The position numbers and the translations under genes were made by a program. The notes under the pieces are model-generated. The model ran no database searches, had not been told where the DNA came from, and saw only the letters and a list, made by a program, of their open reading frames with translations. From positions 1,302,001 through 1,366,000 of the forward strand of contig JANFAH010000007.1 in NCBI GenBank assembly GCA_024663395.1: a stretch of DNA of 64,000 nt. The letters are read 5' to 3'. Positions 36,555-47,567 of the stretch are shown piece by piece. This stretch comes from Pisolithus tinctorius (lineage: Eukaryota > Basidiomycota > Agaricomycetes > Boletales > Pisolithaceae). Position 1 is the first letter of the stretch. Each line of letters starts with the position of its first letter.

Positions 36555-37337
36555 CCTGACTTGGATGTAATTTGGACACAAGCAACGAGAACCTCGGACG
36601 ACAAAACACAAGCAAACAACCACTGAGCTCGATCAATTTCCAATTCTTGAGTGCACTTCGTGGCCATGGCATGCTTGCCACGAGCAGCCCTGCGGTCAGA
36701 TTTCTTCATTTCAGTCAGTTATTCACGGCGAGGCCTCACCGCCTTATTGGTCTGGCCAGCGCTCGAACCCAGTCCTGCACCACTTTTCTGCGAGTCACTG
36801 GAACCCACGAGGATTCAGGAATGAGCACGGGTAACCGCCAGGATCCTTTTTCCAATGCAGTGATCGGGGGTTTATAGCCGTCCTTGAACCCCGTTTTCTT
36901 TATAAAATCTCCCAAGACCAAGATCAGTGGTGGGAACGCAATTGGATATCAGTCGAGGATATAGGCTGGGCGTCTTTAGCAATAGACCCACCTACCCTGA
37001 GCTTCATCCTTGTTTCAGTGGGATCAGCCGTTTTTAACATACTCATTTTCACAGGGCTTTCTGTGTCGGCTATACCACGGCAGTACGCGAGGAGTGCAAA
37101 CTGGAAATTTTCCTGTGAATGTACCCTGCAATGCAGCTGACTTTTCCACCGTCTCTCATAGGTTTCTATTCCCGACACTTCTTCAGAGGGCACTCTCCCC
37201 TTACGAACGCACCCATACGTGCCACACGCAACATTGAGGCTGTCCACTTGTTAAAACGTGGCTCGTACTATGTATTTCTGAGCAATTCATGATTCCTTTC
37301 TTCTCTACACTCTGACGCTCTTGTCCACGACATCTGA
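36555..37337. other. Intergenic region with possible cryptic small gene
   Basis: Minus-strand pieces look partly protein-like: a frame ending at 36736 contains YKPPITALEKGSWRLP and PESSWVPVTRRKVVQDW, and an upstream frame ending at 36924 contains SMLKTADPTETRMKLR. A mitochondrial-type start (MLRVARMGAF, from 37237) could lead into them through short introns. I could not join all pieces with consistent phases, so no gene is called. On the other strand the WW-like gene starts at 37338. Confidence 0.35.
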
Positions 37338-40300
37338 ATGGTCTCTCAAGGCCTTAGTCGCATTTTGGCGATTTTGCGCAAGTACTTGCTATCTAGCAAA
37401 CCTGCAGCCCGCATTCTACTTGTGCTGGCTGTGCTGCGCGAATGTATTCGTCGCGCAAAATCTCGGCTTTTGGCAGCTTCGTTTGTCCGCTTGATCAGAG
37501 AGTATATCCTCTCGTTCCTAAGGCAACCGCGACGTTTTCACGATTCGTCGGTGACGATACTCCCAAGCGTCGAACCTTCCAAAAAACAACGGCTCGTAAT
37601 TAAGACCCACTCTTTGTCGGACACCCCATACATCAGCCCTTCTGGCCACCTAAGCCCGTACTCGCCTTCGTCGCCAACTAGACAGGCACCCTTATACTTT
37701 GACAATCCTTCTGATGCCAGTTTGGCTGCACCGCTCACGCCTACAGTAGACAACGAAGGTAAGTTGCTACTTCAACTCACCATGCGATTATCACGTAGTG
37801 TTGGTTGTTAGACACCACTCCAAAACAGGATCTTAGAAGTCCTATATCTTGTTCTATTCCGCCTTCCCCCGGAGGTGGACTCGTTCGGGCAGCTACATTC
37901 GCCGGGACTCCAGGCGATCCTTTGGGAGGCTTCGCAATTGGTTCGCAACCGCGAAGGCATACGTTGGCTGTGCCAGCGGAAAATCAGGATGGGTCACACC
38001 GGCCATCAAGTGCACTTTCTGAAACTAGCAAGATGTCCCTTGGTCGTGCGGCTTACAGACGCCACGATGGTCCCATGCCTCGACCACGCTCCCCCTGTCC
38101 AAGCATTTATGGAGTATCCACGTCACATTTGAAAGCCAGTTCCACAACCAGCCTCCCTTACGGGACGCAGGCCGAGTCCTCCACCAGTTTCCACACACGG
38201 GCGATCCTTAATGCATCTTCCGATATGGTCCACACTGAAGAGGCTGTGTTTGTTTTCCCTGAACCACGTTTTATTCCCATGTCCGCGAACGACGTTATGC
38301 GATATGATAGAACTGCGAAGAGCCATGCAATGATGCAAGTCTTGACTTCAGATTCCCTCGAGTCTTATCATAACCTTTGCTCAGAGACCCCACAGTTTCG
38401 GACTACACCATCAAGGAGTATTTGGTTGATTACCCGACCTTCGAGTGTGTTTTTACATCATATTGACATATACCGGGCTAACGGTTGTGTAAGGGGTGCC
38501 CTTCCTCATGGATGGTCGGCGCATGTCCACCCAGAAGGAGCCCTTTATTACCTCCACGATGAAAAGGCATGTTCCATATATCAAACAAGTTCGTTATCGC
38601 TGTACTAACGTAAATTCAGAAAACGTTCACAGAAGTGGATATATGCAATGCGACTGTTCTTGCAGACATAGAACACTTTCAATATACATTATACGGTGAA
38701 CTTCGTCAGGCTATACAAGAAGGAAGGGTCGATTTGCAGTTAAAGGATGTAGAACTTGTTCTGGAGCCTAGGTCTGATGACTATGGCGTTTTGTGCAGCT
38801 ACTACTTCGTTCATCGACACAAGAGGTGTCTCTTCTGGTTGGAGGTCTTCGATGCGCGCAGTGTTCTCGGTGACTGCAAAGGTGTCTATGCTCTGTCTCA
38901 CAAAAGTTGGTGCCACTGTTAAGCGTGCTGTTCCAGATCACGCGATTGATATGTTTCTTCAGGACTTGCTATCGAAGCGCAGTACTGGTATGCAGTCGAC
39001 ACGGTATGTAAAATGTCTTCTTCCTTTACCGTCACTAATATCTGTCTTCTTTCAGGCGTTTATATGAGTACTCAAAAGTCCTGCAGGAAACACAGATATC
39101 TTTTTCCGGTCTTGGGCAAGGTCACTGGGGATCTCGTCAGCGAAGTGAAGAACATGATGTTGCACGCAACTTGTGGTAAGTTTGCATCGGAGTGACACGT
39201 GTCTGGTGTAACATTCGTAGACCACCTCAGCTCCACTCGTTCGACAGCCGCTCTGAACACTGACGAGCTGCAGAATTACCTTTCGTTGGTGGATAAGATT
39301 GACGGTGAGCTTCAAGGTCGCGTGAAGTGTAGCCATCTGTCTGATCTGATTCTCGCCAGTAAACACGTCTTCCCGTTGTGACCATACAGTCGTCATTCTC
39401 GGTACGGCACATAATCTTAGCATGTTTCTCCATTCTGATTCCTTTTGTCATCAGGACGACTAATGAGCATTCTTTGTACGTGCTGGTCAAAGGTATATCG
39501 TACGCACATTGACACCGCTCCAGACCGTAACCAATATCTTAATTTCCACGGACAACCGTGCGCTCGGCTGAGTGTCGATCAAACCGTCCATGGATGGAGG
39601 TATCGTCCTTCAAAAGCTATGATCGTGCTCGCACCACTCCTCTGCATGGCCCCAGTCGCCCACGTGCGCTCATTGCACAGGAGCTTTGTAGACAATATCG
39701 CTAGCAGCGTTGAGTGGGGCGTATTCATTGCGAAACTGAACGTTCAACTACAGAATCTCAATCTCCTTGTTAGTTGATCTGTCTTTCCATTTTATCGAAG
39801 CTAACACCGGAATTTTCAGGGTACTGTGTTGCTGGGGGCAAACGTTGGTTTCCTTGCTATTCAGTCCGTCGATGTGGGGAACGGACGCTCTGTAACCCAA
39901 ATTGCCAGCTATACGTCGCTGGTGTTCAGCTTTGGTAGTCTCGCCTTGGGTTTGACCTTCATCGGTCTCAACCTGACTGGGCGTGAAAGGGGATCTGAAG
40001 CTGTAGGTTTGCAATGTGCTACAGTACTTGCTTGGCACTCATGATATCGCAATGATGAAGGCAAATTTCCTTCGACGAATGAGCGACGAGCGCCACGGAC
40101 TTGAGAAACTCGCCATCATTTACAGCCTGCCATATGCGTTTCTTATGTGGAGGTGGGATGCCATGTTGTGGGTGCTGGAACTATTGTTTACCGTCATGAC
40201 AGCATGCTTCTCTTCTTGCTCGCATTCTCCGTTGAGTGGTGCAAACCCGGCGATAAGATTTCAAGGGCTATTGTCGGCAGCGTCCTCGTGGTTGTTGGTG

Positions 40301-40641
40301 GAGTCATATTTTGGTGCATCCATGTTGCTCAGGATCGGAAAGCTCGGTGGTGGTGGGAGCCTGACCCCCGTTTCGTTCCACATAAAAAGCGGCCTCCTTT
40401 GACTAAACGCCTTGTTGCTTGCCTGCAAGAATGGAGCCGACCATGGCATCACTTCAATATCCCGAGGTTTTCCACGCGCCGAAACCCACTTGACAATGAA
40501 CTTCCGCATGCAAGCCCCAGCGGCGCTGCATCGACCGCGGTCGACCTTACGGTTCCAGTGGTGACTTTGCAGAAGCCCACGAACGACATCTCGAATATAT
40601 CGCTCAATAGCGACACGTCCAGAAGGAACTGGCGTGTTTAA
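37338..40641 (+). CDS. WW-like, multi-pass membrane protein
   Basis: A large conserved basidiomycete protein of about 874 residues. Exons: 37338-37758, 37812-38334, 38385-38444, 38494-38566, 38620-38905, 38963-39003, 39079-39175, 39221-39304, 39391-39402, 39455-39768, 39820-40002, 40061-40152, 40203-40641; all phases agree. The N-terminus is basic and Ser/Pro-rich. Exons 3-4 make LVDYPTFEGALPHGWSAHV, a WW-type segment whose second Trp position reads YYLHDEK. A folded middle follows (FWLEVFDARSVLGD; FHGQPCARLSVDQT), then four or five hydrophobic segments in the C-terminal third and a cytosolic tail. Two introns need GC donors: 38335-38384 (GCAAGT) and 38567-38619 (GCATGT). Exon 9 is only 12 nt. 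The acceptor at 39078 is the least certain junction. Function unknown. Confidence 0.75.
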
Positions 40642-40882
40642 TGACATATGTACACCAACCTCGTGTGCTTCATTCGCCCCACGTTACACTAGCCTAAGTA
40701 TAATATCTAACCAGTGTATAGGGGAATTTGTTTTACCATTCGTATCGCTAGGTTCTTATTATTAGGGAGTTCAACACTGTAGCATTATGTATGTATGTAC
40801 CTCGTTCGATATTTTGGTGCGGTAGGGATCTGGACTTGAGAATGAGACTAACATGTTTACTTGACGACTACCCTTGTTGCCC

Positions 40883-41802
40883 ATGAAGTTTCAGTTGCTG
40901 CTTGCTTTCTTAGCTGGACTGGTGTCCTGGCTGTGTTTCCCAGTTCACTCGCAAGTTAGCGTCCTACTCCCCCGCGCTGCCCGGATACTCTTGTTGACGG
41001 CACACCCCGACGATGAATGCTTTTTCTTCACACCGACTATACTGGCACTTCGACAAGACGTCTCACAACCTGAGGTCTATTCGTTGTGCTTGTCCACAGG
41101 GGATGCGGAAGGCCTAGGCAACGAAAGGAGAGCAGAGCTAGATCGCAGTCTCGACGTGCTTGGCGTTGACCGCGACAAACGCTGGGTGGTTGACCACCCG
41201 TAAGGATGTCTTGTATCGAGTGCTGTTGCTAGCGTCCTGAGGACCTATTTTAGCTTACTCCAGGATAATATTACCATGACATGGGAGGCATCAGTCATTG
41301 CAGATGTCCTTACCCCGTTCGTCGTGGACAACAACATTTCAGTGGTAAGCAGCTTGGAAAGTTGGCCATCGACGTCTCACGAGCACCATAACAGATCTTG
41401 ACCTTCGACACACAGGGAATCTCCTCACACCCAAACCATTATTCCCTTCCGTTTGGTGCATCGCACCTCGCTCGTACTTTGTCTTCTACAACGTCTCGAA
41501 CTGAGAACGTTCCCCGTGTACTTGGCCTGCTTACTGTCCCAGTCGTGCCGAAATACTTTGGTATCCTTTCTGTTCCACTTGCTCGCGCCAGGATTATCCT
41601 GTCTCGGCTGATACCCAGGTTCCTTTCGCCGTCAACGCCGGTATTTACTTCCGGTTTCAGGGAATACTTGATAGGAGCCCGTGCCATCCGAGAACATGAT
41701 TCTCAGATGATATGGTTCCGCTATCTTTATATGTTGTTTTCGAGGTATTTATGGGTCAACGAGTGGATTGAATTCGACCCAGCTACGCTGTCAAACCAAT
41801 AG
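40883..41802 (+). CDS. GPI12: GlcNAc-PI de-N-acetylase (PIG-L/Gpi12)
   Basis: Second step of GPI-anchor synthesis: removes acetate from GlcNAc-phosphatidylinositol on the ER. Three exons, 40883-41199, 41254-41344 and 41395-41802, giving 271 residues, normal for the family. An N-terminal hydrophobic anchor (LLLAFLAGLVSWLCF) is followed by the metal-binding signature TAHPDDECFFF, then LCLSTGDAEGLG with NERRAELD, and the second zinc-ligand motif HPNH. Downstream is a hydrophobic, basic segment typical of the eukaryotic branch. All catalytic residues I can check (the two Asp of HPDDE and the His of HPNH) are present. The first exon start is the only in-frame ATG before the anchor. Confidence 0.92.
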
Positions 41803-42350
41803 TAGGGTTCATACTCCCGTTTCTCCACGGAGCGTAGATTGACCACCTTGGCGACATCGATAGCTGTACGCCAGGAAATACGATGCGGATGCACTAGGAT
41901 CTTTAAACTACATATCTTTCCTTTCAGGTCGTACGGAAGCGAGTGCTGCAAGGTAGAACAGTTTATGATAAGATTGCGCCAGGACCAACGAACGTTTGAA
42001 CCGTCTGCTCATTTAGAAGTCCTTCATCTCTAGCTCGTTAAACCAGAATTCCCTTTCAATCTGTTCTGGGTTCGCACTAGGACAATAATTACACCATACG
42101 CGATGCACACCGCGCGACTTGTGTCATCAACGATGCATTGATGCCTGGGGCCCACGTCTGTTTCTTGCTGAGTAATTCTATTCCCTTCCCACCGTAACGT
42201 TTGAATTTGCTGGCTTTGAGAAGAGGGTAATAGTTTGAACTTCGTAGCTAACTGGTAGGTACTAGGGGACTTGTTTGCTATTGTTTGTTCCCTCTAGTGG
42301 CAAGCGCCTGGCCCTTCCGTTGACGGCCCAATACACATACCCCCGACAAT
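41803..42350. other. Intergenic region and NUP96 promoter
   Basis: The 3' flank of GPI12 and 5' flank of NUP96. No other gene is seen. In particular, no upstream NUP98-type GLFG or autoproteolytic exon is present. Confidence 0.55.
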
Positions 42351-45300
42351 ATGGCACGATTCAGTGCCCTCGCGAGCGACAGCAGTGACGATGAATACGC
42401 ATCTTACGCGTCACAAGGCGTGCGTCCGATCAACAATGCCAAAAAACCTTTGGAAGAGGCCAGGGAATCTTCCGAATCGCGTTCGGACGGGGATGAGGCC
42501 GATGCCATAGCAGTTGACGATGGCCACGAAGATGAGGAAGGAGATGAGGAAGACGAGGACGAGGACGAGAGTGAAAGCTCTTCTGAGATGGACGAAAATG
42601 AGCTTGTTCTGCATGGGTCCAAGAGAACACGTAACCATGCACTTGTGGAGGACTCAGATACAGAAGGTCAGTATATGCACCCCAGACACCGGTCGCGTTC
42701 TTCCACCTCGTCGGAATCCGAGACTGAAGGACAGTCTCGCGTTAACTCTGGTGCTATTTCATGGGCTCAAACCGTTGGCATGGACGTGCAGAAAATGCAC
42801 GTCATGCAGACGTCTCTCTTCCGTATGCCGGAAGAGGCAGCGATGCTACAGGCTATGAACAGGCCAACTCGTCCCCGATTTCGATTATCCCCAGGCGTAA
42901 CTCGGAAACACAGTCGTGATTCACTCGGAGAAGGGCGATTAGACTCTCAAGAGGTTCGTATTTTTTGTTGACTTACTGGTAGCTTCTTTCATAAACTCAA
43001 GCGTGTTTTAGAGAGCCTCGTTTGCACACGATATCGAACCTCCTGTTTACCGCCCCTCGCGAAAGTATGCCCGCGTCGAAATTTCCCATTCGGTAGTGGC
43101 GGGTTGTGAAGATGCACTAGTTGACGCAGGTCTGGCGCTCGGCAGGTCTTTCCGCGTGGGCTGGGGCCCAGGTGGTACGGTCGCTTACCTAGGACAACTA
43201 TGCAGTCCATCAAGCCAAGTGTAAGTTTCAAGCGCCGATGGCATTCCACCGCTTTCTGACCGAAGGGCATTTAGGCAAAGCTCAGCAAACTCGCCTGTCG
43301 TGACGCTGGCATCTGCCCCGCTCTTCTCGTCGGCCCGAGATGAGGCCAATAATCGACTGTCCCGACTACTACAGCATCACCTCTCTAAAACTCCTATTGT
43401 AAAGGATGAATACGGCGTTCCTTTCGCTGACCCTTGCTCAGAGCTGTGCTTCTCATCGTTCACGACGGTTTATCCCCAAACTGATACTTCTTATGAGGCC
43501 TCTCTCTTCCGTCTTGGCCATGCTTTGTTCGATCCCTTTGACCTTCACTTTACTCCAGAGATCACAGTTGACATACGGAATCGAATACGGTCTCTTCGGC
43601 GCAAAGCAGCCCTTTCAGTGTGGTTAGAAGAAGCTGTCACATCATCTGTTAACGCAGATCTAAATCAAGCCTCCGGAGACCCAGAGAGTCTCATATTCGC
43701 CCTTCTTACTGGCCATCAGATCGAAAAAGCTTGTGAAACCGCCATAGATTGTGGGCTTGTCAAACTCGCAACCCTTATTTCACAGGCACCTGGGGATTTC
43801 GAGTTCAGGGAAGACCTTAGGGAACAACTGCAGATTTGGCGCGAACAACGTGTTGACGTTCACGTAAACGAGAACACAAGGAAATTGTATGCAACCTTGG
43901 CTGGAAGCATGGATATTCTAGAGGGTTCGAAAGCGAGCAGCTTTGAGCGGTGTTCAGATGTTGATCCACTCAAAGGATTGGATTGGAAACGCACTTTTGG
44001 AATGTATCTTTGGTTCGCTGAGCCCATGGATGTGCCTATATCACAAGTCTACGAGTCATATTATCGCGCTTCACAGGAGCTTCCTTCGCGAGTCGCACCT
44101 CCGCATCCCCATTACCTTGAATCCCGTCAAGGATCCAACCTTCCCTTCAACCTCCCACGACCGCTTCCCACTGACGCTTTGTTCTCTCTCATCCGACTGC
44201 ACGCCGAACCCGCTTGCTCGCTTTCTCAGATCCTTAACCCGCTTTCGTTCAGTCCCTCTCCTTGCGATTACTCCCTTCCGTGGCACTTGTATATTGTGAT
44301 ATCGCGATGTATGCGCGTGCGCGACTTCTCTGACAGGGGTTCAGGTGAACGACGATCACCTGATTACGACGATGAATCTGGGAGGTATGAGGGCCACAGC
44401 CCAAGTGCAGACTTGCTGGCGAGTTGCTACGCCCATCAGCTAGAGCAACTGGGCATGCTTCAGGAAGCCGTGTTTGTTCTCTTGCATCTTGAGGGGTCAG
44501 CAGGGTGAGTAGGAAGCCTAGCACAAGCCGATTTGAACTGAAGCGGTGTACAGGCGAGAGAAGGCTATCAAAGATCTACTGTGTAGGTCTGCAGATAAGC
44601 TCGACGATTGGATGACGAGCGGCATCATCGGAAGCCTGAAGATCCCTCTCACTTGGGTCAATGAAGCGAAGGTGTGTTCTGCCACTAAGTGTGTAAACGA
44701 CAACTGAAACAGGAGGCAAGGCGCTGTACGCCGTCTACAAAGGCGATATCTTCGAAGCTTATCAGCTGTATATGGCTTCGGGATTATACCAAGCGGCTCA
44801 CGATCTGGCTATAGCGGAGCTGGCACCAGAGGCAGCTATACAGCACGATTTCGAGCTTCTAATCTCATTGTTTGAGCGAATGAGCAGTCAGACTATTGAC
44901 GGGTGGTATCTGAAGGGCAAGGTGAATTTCAAGAAGATATTCATCCGTTTCATCGTGTTCACGTTTAAATAGGCTTATATGGATTACGCCCGTGCGATGA
45001 TCCGCCTCCGCGAATTGCACGCCTCACTTTCGGATACTGACACCCTCGACGAGGCTGAGGAGCAAGAGCTAGAAAATCTTGCACGGTCGATACCCAAACT
45101 AATTGGCAGTCTTCCAGAGCTTCTTCCTTCGTCTTCGGATCCAAGGCATATGGTAGCTTTGTCTGAAATGATATCTGGCCTAACCGCGAACTTAGACCAA
45201 ATGAAACCCCTCGCACTGGTAGGTCATCATTCAGGCATCGGCCCATTTTCGGACTAACACTTTTTGTAACCAGTCTCAAGTCCGGCTCACTGGAACTGAC

Positions 45301-45372
45301 GAAGCGACAAGGCTACACCACATTCAAGCAAGTGCGCTCGAGCGCCTCATGAAGTCTATCCAGGTTGCATGA
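42351..45372 (+). CDS. NUP96: Nucleoporin Nup96 (Nup145C), stand-alone
   Basis: Scaffold subunit of the Y-shaped nuclear-pore complex. Exons: 42351-42953, 43012-43220, 43275-44504, 44554-44671, 44721-44921, 44973-45218, 45274-45372; 901 residues, divisible by three. The first ~130 residues are acidic and disordered (D/E/S runs). The conserved SWAQTVGMDVQKMHVMQTSLF linker follows, then RSFRVGWGPGGTVAYLG and the long alpha-solenoid (LFDPFDLHF, ALLTGHQIEKACETAID, FGMYLWF, KGDIFEAYQLYMASGLYQ AAHD). In many eukaryotes this domain is made by autocleavage of a Nup98-Nup96 precursor. Here the frame starts at its own ATG, with no GLFG repeats or HF-S cleavage site, so it is an independent gene. Confidence 0.92.
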
Positions 45373-45891
45373 TTACTGGCAGACGATGTCTATATCCATT
45401 ATTTAGTGGTTGTGTCGTGGTGTATATAGCGTGGACATGCCAGTAATACATTCAGCTGCGGATCACAGTCGGCAGGCCACAACCTAGCCACAAGACGGTG
45501 CAAAGATGCAACTTGCAAGCAGCCCTTGGCACACACTTTCCCCCCGGAAACTGCCTTAGAAATGATTACCATTGATATACATTAATGCTGAAGCTTCACA
45601 GTTTACTCGTACACGCCCTAAGACATGCAACTTTCTGATTCCAACATAGTTGGAACGTTCCTGATATCCTTCGTGGAAAATATCACTGCAGATTGCATCC
45701 ATGTGGAAGGAGCATTACGAGTATTGTTATGGTACTTTACTTTTTTGCGACATAAGTTATACGAAAAGATGAGACGGAGAGAAGGGACGAACCTAAACAA
45801 AAGAAGTCGGAGAAACGAAAGAAATCAGACGGCTCCACCCCTCACCGCCTCGCCAGCGTCCCCGGTGTCTCTCTAGCCAATGCCACGGCGC
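45373..45891. other. Convergent intergenic region
   Basis: The 3' flank of NUP96 and of the protease-like pseudogene. No gene is seen. Confidence 0.55.
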
Positions 45892-47567
45892 CTAGTCCAT
45901 GATCGGGTAGAGGTGGGCATTAGGAAATCCGTTTTGCTTGATGCGCGGGAAGAACCAGAAGAAGGGCATCGCGTACGTGATGTCGGAGGACTCCCTATCG
46001 CTGGCACTGCCGGTGAGGAGGCCGCCGGTGCCGTCACGGCGGTCGGCGATGATAGAGCCCGAATCGCCAGAGGCGGAGAAGGCACCCGACTTGTTGTCGT
46101 AGGGGAGGATAGCCCACTCCATCGAGGTCTGGTGAGTGCTGTTGCTAAAATATTTGCGAACGTATGAGAATATGCCGGTAGCGCGGCCTATGGTGACGCC
46201 GGTGGCACTACCGTTCTTTACGACTGGTAGGCAAGGTTCACCGTCGTGGTCGAGCATATCTAGGTTGCACATGAGGTCTTTCGAGATGAGGTCCCGAAGT
46301 GATGGGCGCGGGGGTACATCTTCAGCATGAACTCGCGGGGCGAAATCTTTGTCCCTGGATATAATAGTTAGACTAGACGGCCTTGCTGAGATAGATCAAA
46401 ACGCACCTAGGTCAATCACGTTGCCCTTAAAGGCGTTCTTGATCTTGGAGCAATCGAGCTCGACAACTGCATAGTCTTCGATGAAACCCTCCGTGCCGGC
46501 ACCAGTAGTAATCGGAGAGGACTAGACGATGTGGCCTATGACGCGGTGGCTCACTCGCCTCCACTCCTTTCAACTTCGTTGCGAAACTTTTTCAGGGCCT
46601 TTATTGTTTTCCTCGCATTTTCCAATGACCACTGAGCCCACTCCAACTGACGCTGAGCAGGCTCAATCTCCTCGTCCTTTTCAACCCCTCTCACCCGCAA
46701 GTTCTTAGTCCTCCACCCATACCACTTGACCATACCGCCATGTTCTGCTATCTTGATTGTGATGAAGGCAAGGAAGTCATCAAACGCGTTGGTGCCAAGG
46801 AGGACGTCGCGAGGAGGCGCACTGGTAGTTGTGCAGGCGTAGGCGACGCTGGGCCAGTTATCTGGAAGTGAGCGTAGTGAGCGGTAACGAGCAAGACCTT
46901 CTTGCTATCGCCGCCTTCGGCGAGATAGATACCCCCGGTACCCTGAACATGAGGTGTGGCATGGGGCAGCGATGGAGAGCCCGAGTGCTGGAGTAAGAGG
47001 TCCGCGAACGTCGACGTCCGGGTCTAGGTAGGAAGAGGGCTCGAGGAGGTTTGGACCAGTCGGCCGAGTGTAGATGGACTCCAGGAACTCAACCTCAACG
47101 TCATCACTGCCGAACTCCTTGAGGAGGTCTAGGCAACCGTTCGCTGAAGCACAGGCGTTCTCACCCAAGAGTGTTTCGGGAATAATACCAATCCAAAGTA
47201 CGACGGGACCGACTTTTGCCTCTCCGACCGTGACAGAGCGAACGACGTCTATTGACGTCCAGAGGACCCCCTGTGAATCTAGGAAGTGGCATACCTTGGG
47301 ACCCAGGTCCTTCCAGACGACGTTCAGCTTATGGCCGAAGACTGGGCGGAGCTCCTTCGACCGGCGGTAGGCTTTGGGTCCAGTGGGCATCGCCCATGGA
47401 ATGGTCCCTGTACGGTACACTAACCTGGTAGAAGAGCGCAGTCCCGAGTAGTAAAACATTGCCTCTGCTATGGACGGCATGGAAGGAGCGCCAGACGCAG
47501 AGTCATCGTGGCGGCTGAGTTGTGGGAAGTCGGTATCGCCGGTGGGGGAGATGTTCGAGTGCTGCAT
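45892..47567 (-). pseudogene. Decayed serine-protease-like gene (GDSGS type)
   Basis: A diverged chymotrypsin-fold-like protein common in basidiomycetes. The first part (47567 to about 46960) reads well: GTIPWAMPTGPKAYRRSKEL, KVCHFLDSQGVLWTSIDVVR, TRPTGPNLLEPSSYLDPDV. Frame is then lost at a C4 run near 46960. Continuity requires further frame changes near 46855 (before WPSVAYACTTTSAPPRDVLLG), near 46553 and near 46305. There is also an in-frame TAG where VIGHIV-x-SSP expects a residue, near 46527. The C-terminal part is clean again and keeps the catalytic-type motif ASGDSGSIIADR and SSDITYAMPFFW. Several independent lesions make a pseudogene more likely than sequencing error. Confidence 0.7.

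Noticed and set aside
38358..38380. A 23-nt intron (GTCTTA...CTCAG) in the WW-like gene
   Set aside because: It keeps frame, but 23 nt is too short for spliceosomal removal. The 50-nt GC-AG intron at 38335-38384 also keeps frame and is far more plausible.
40003..40024. A 22-nt intron in the WW-like gene
   Set aside because: Too short. Using the AAG acceptor ending at 40060 gives a 58-nt intron and a correct frame.
42404..42642. Serine- or leucine-rich minus-strand frames over the NUP96 N-terminus
   Set aside because: Complement of the GAn-rich acidic coding tract.
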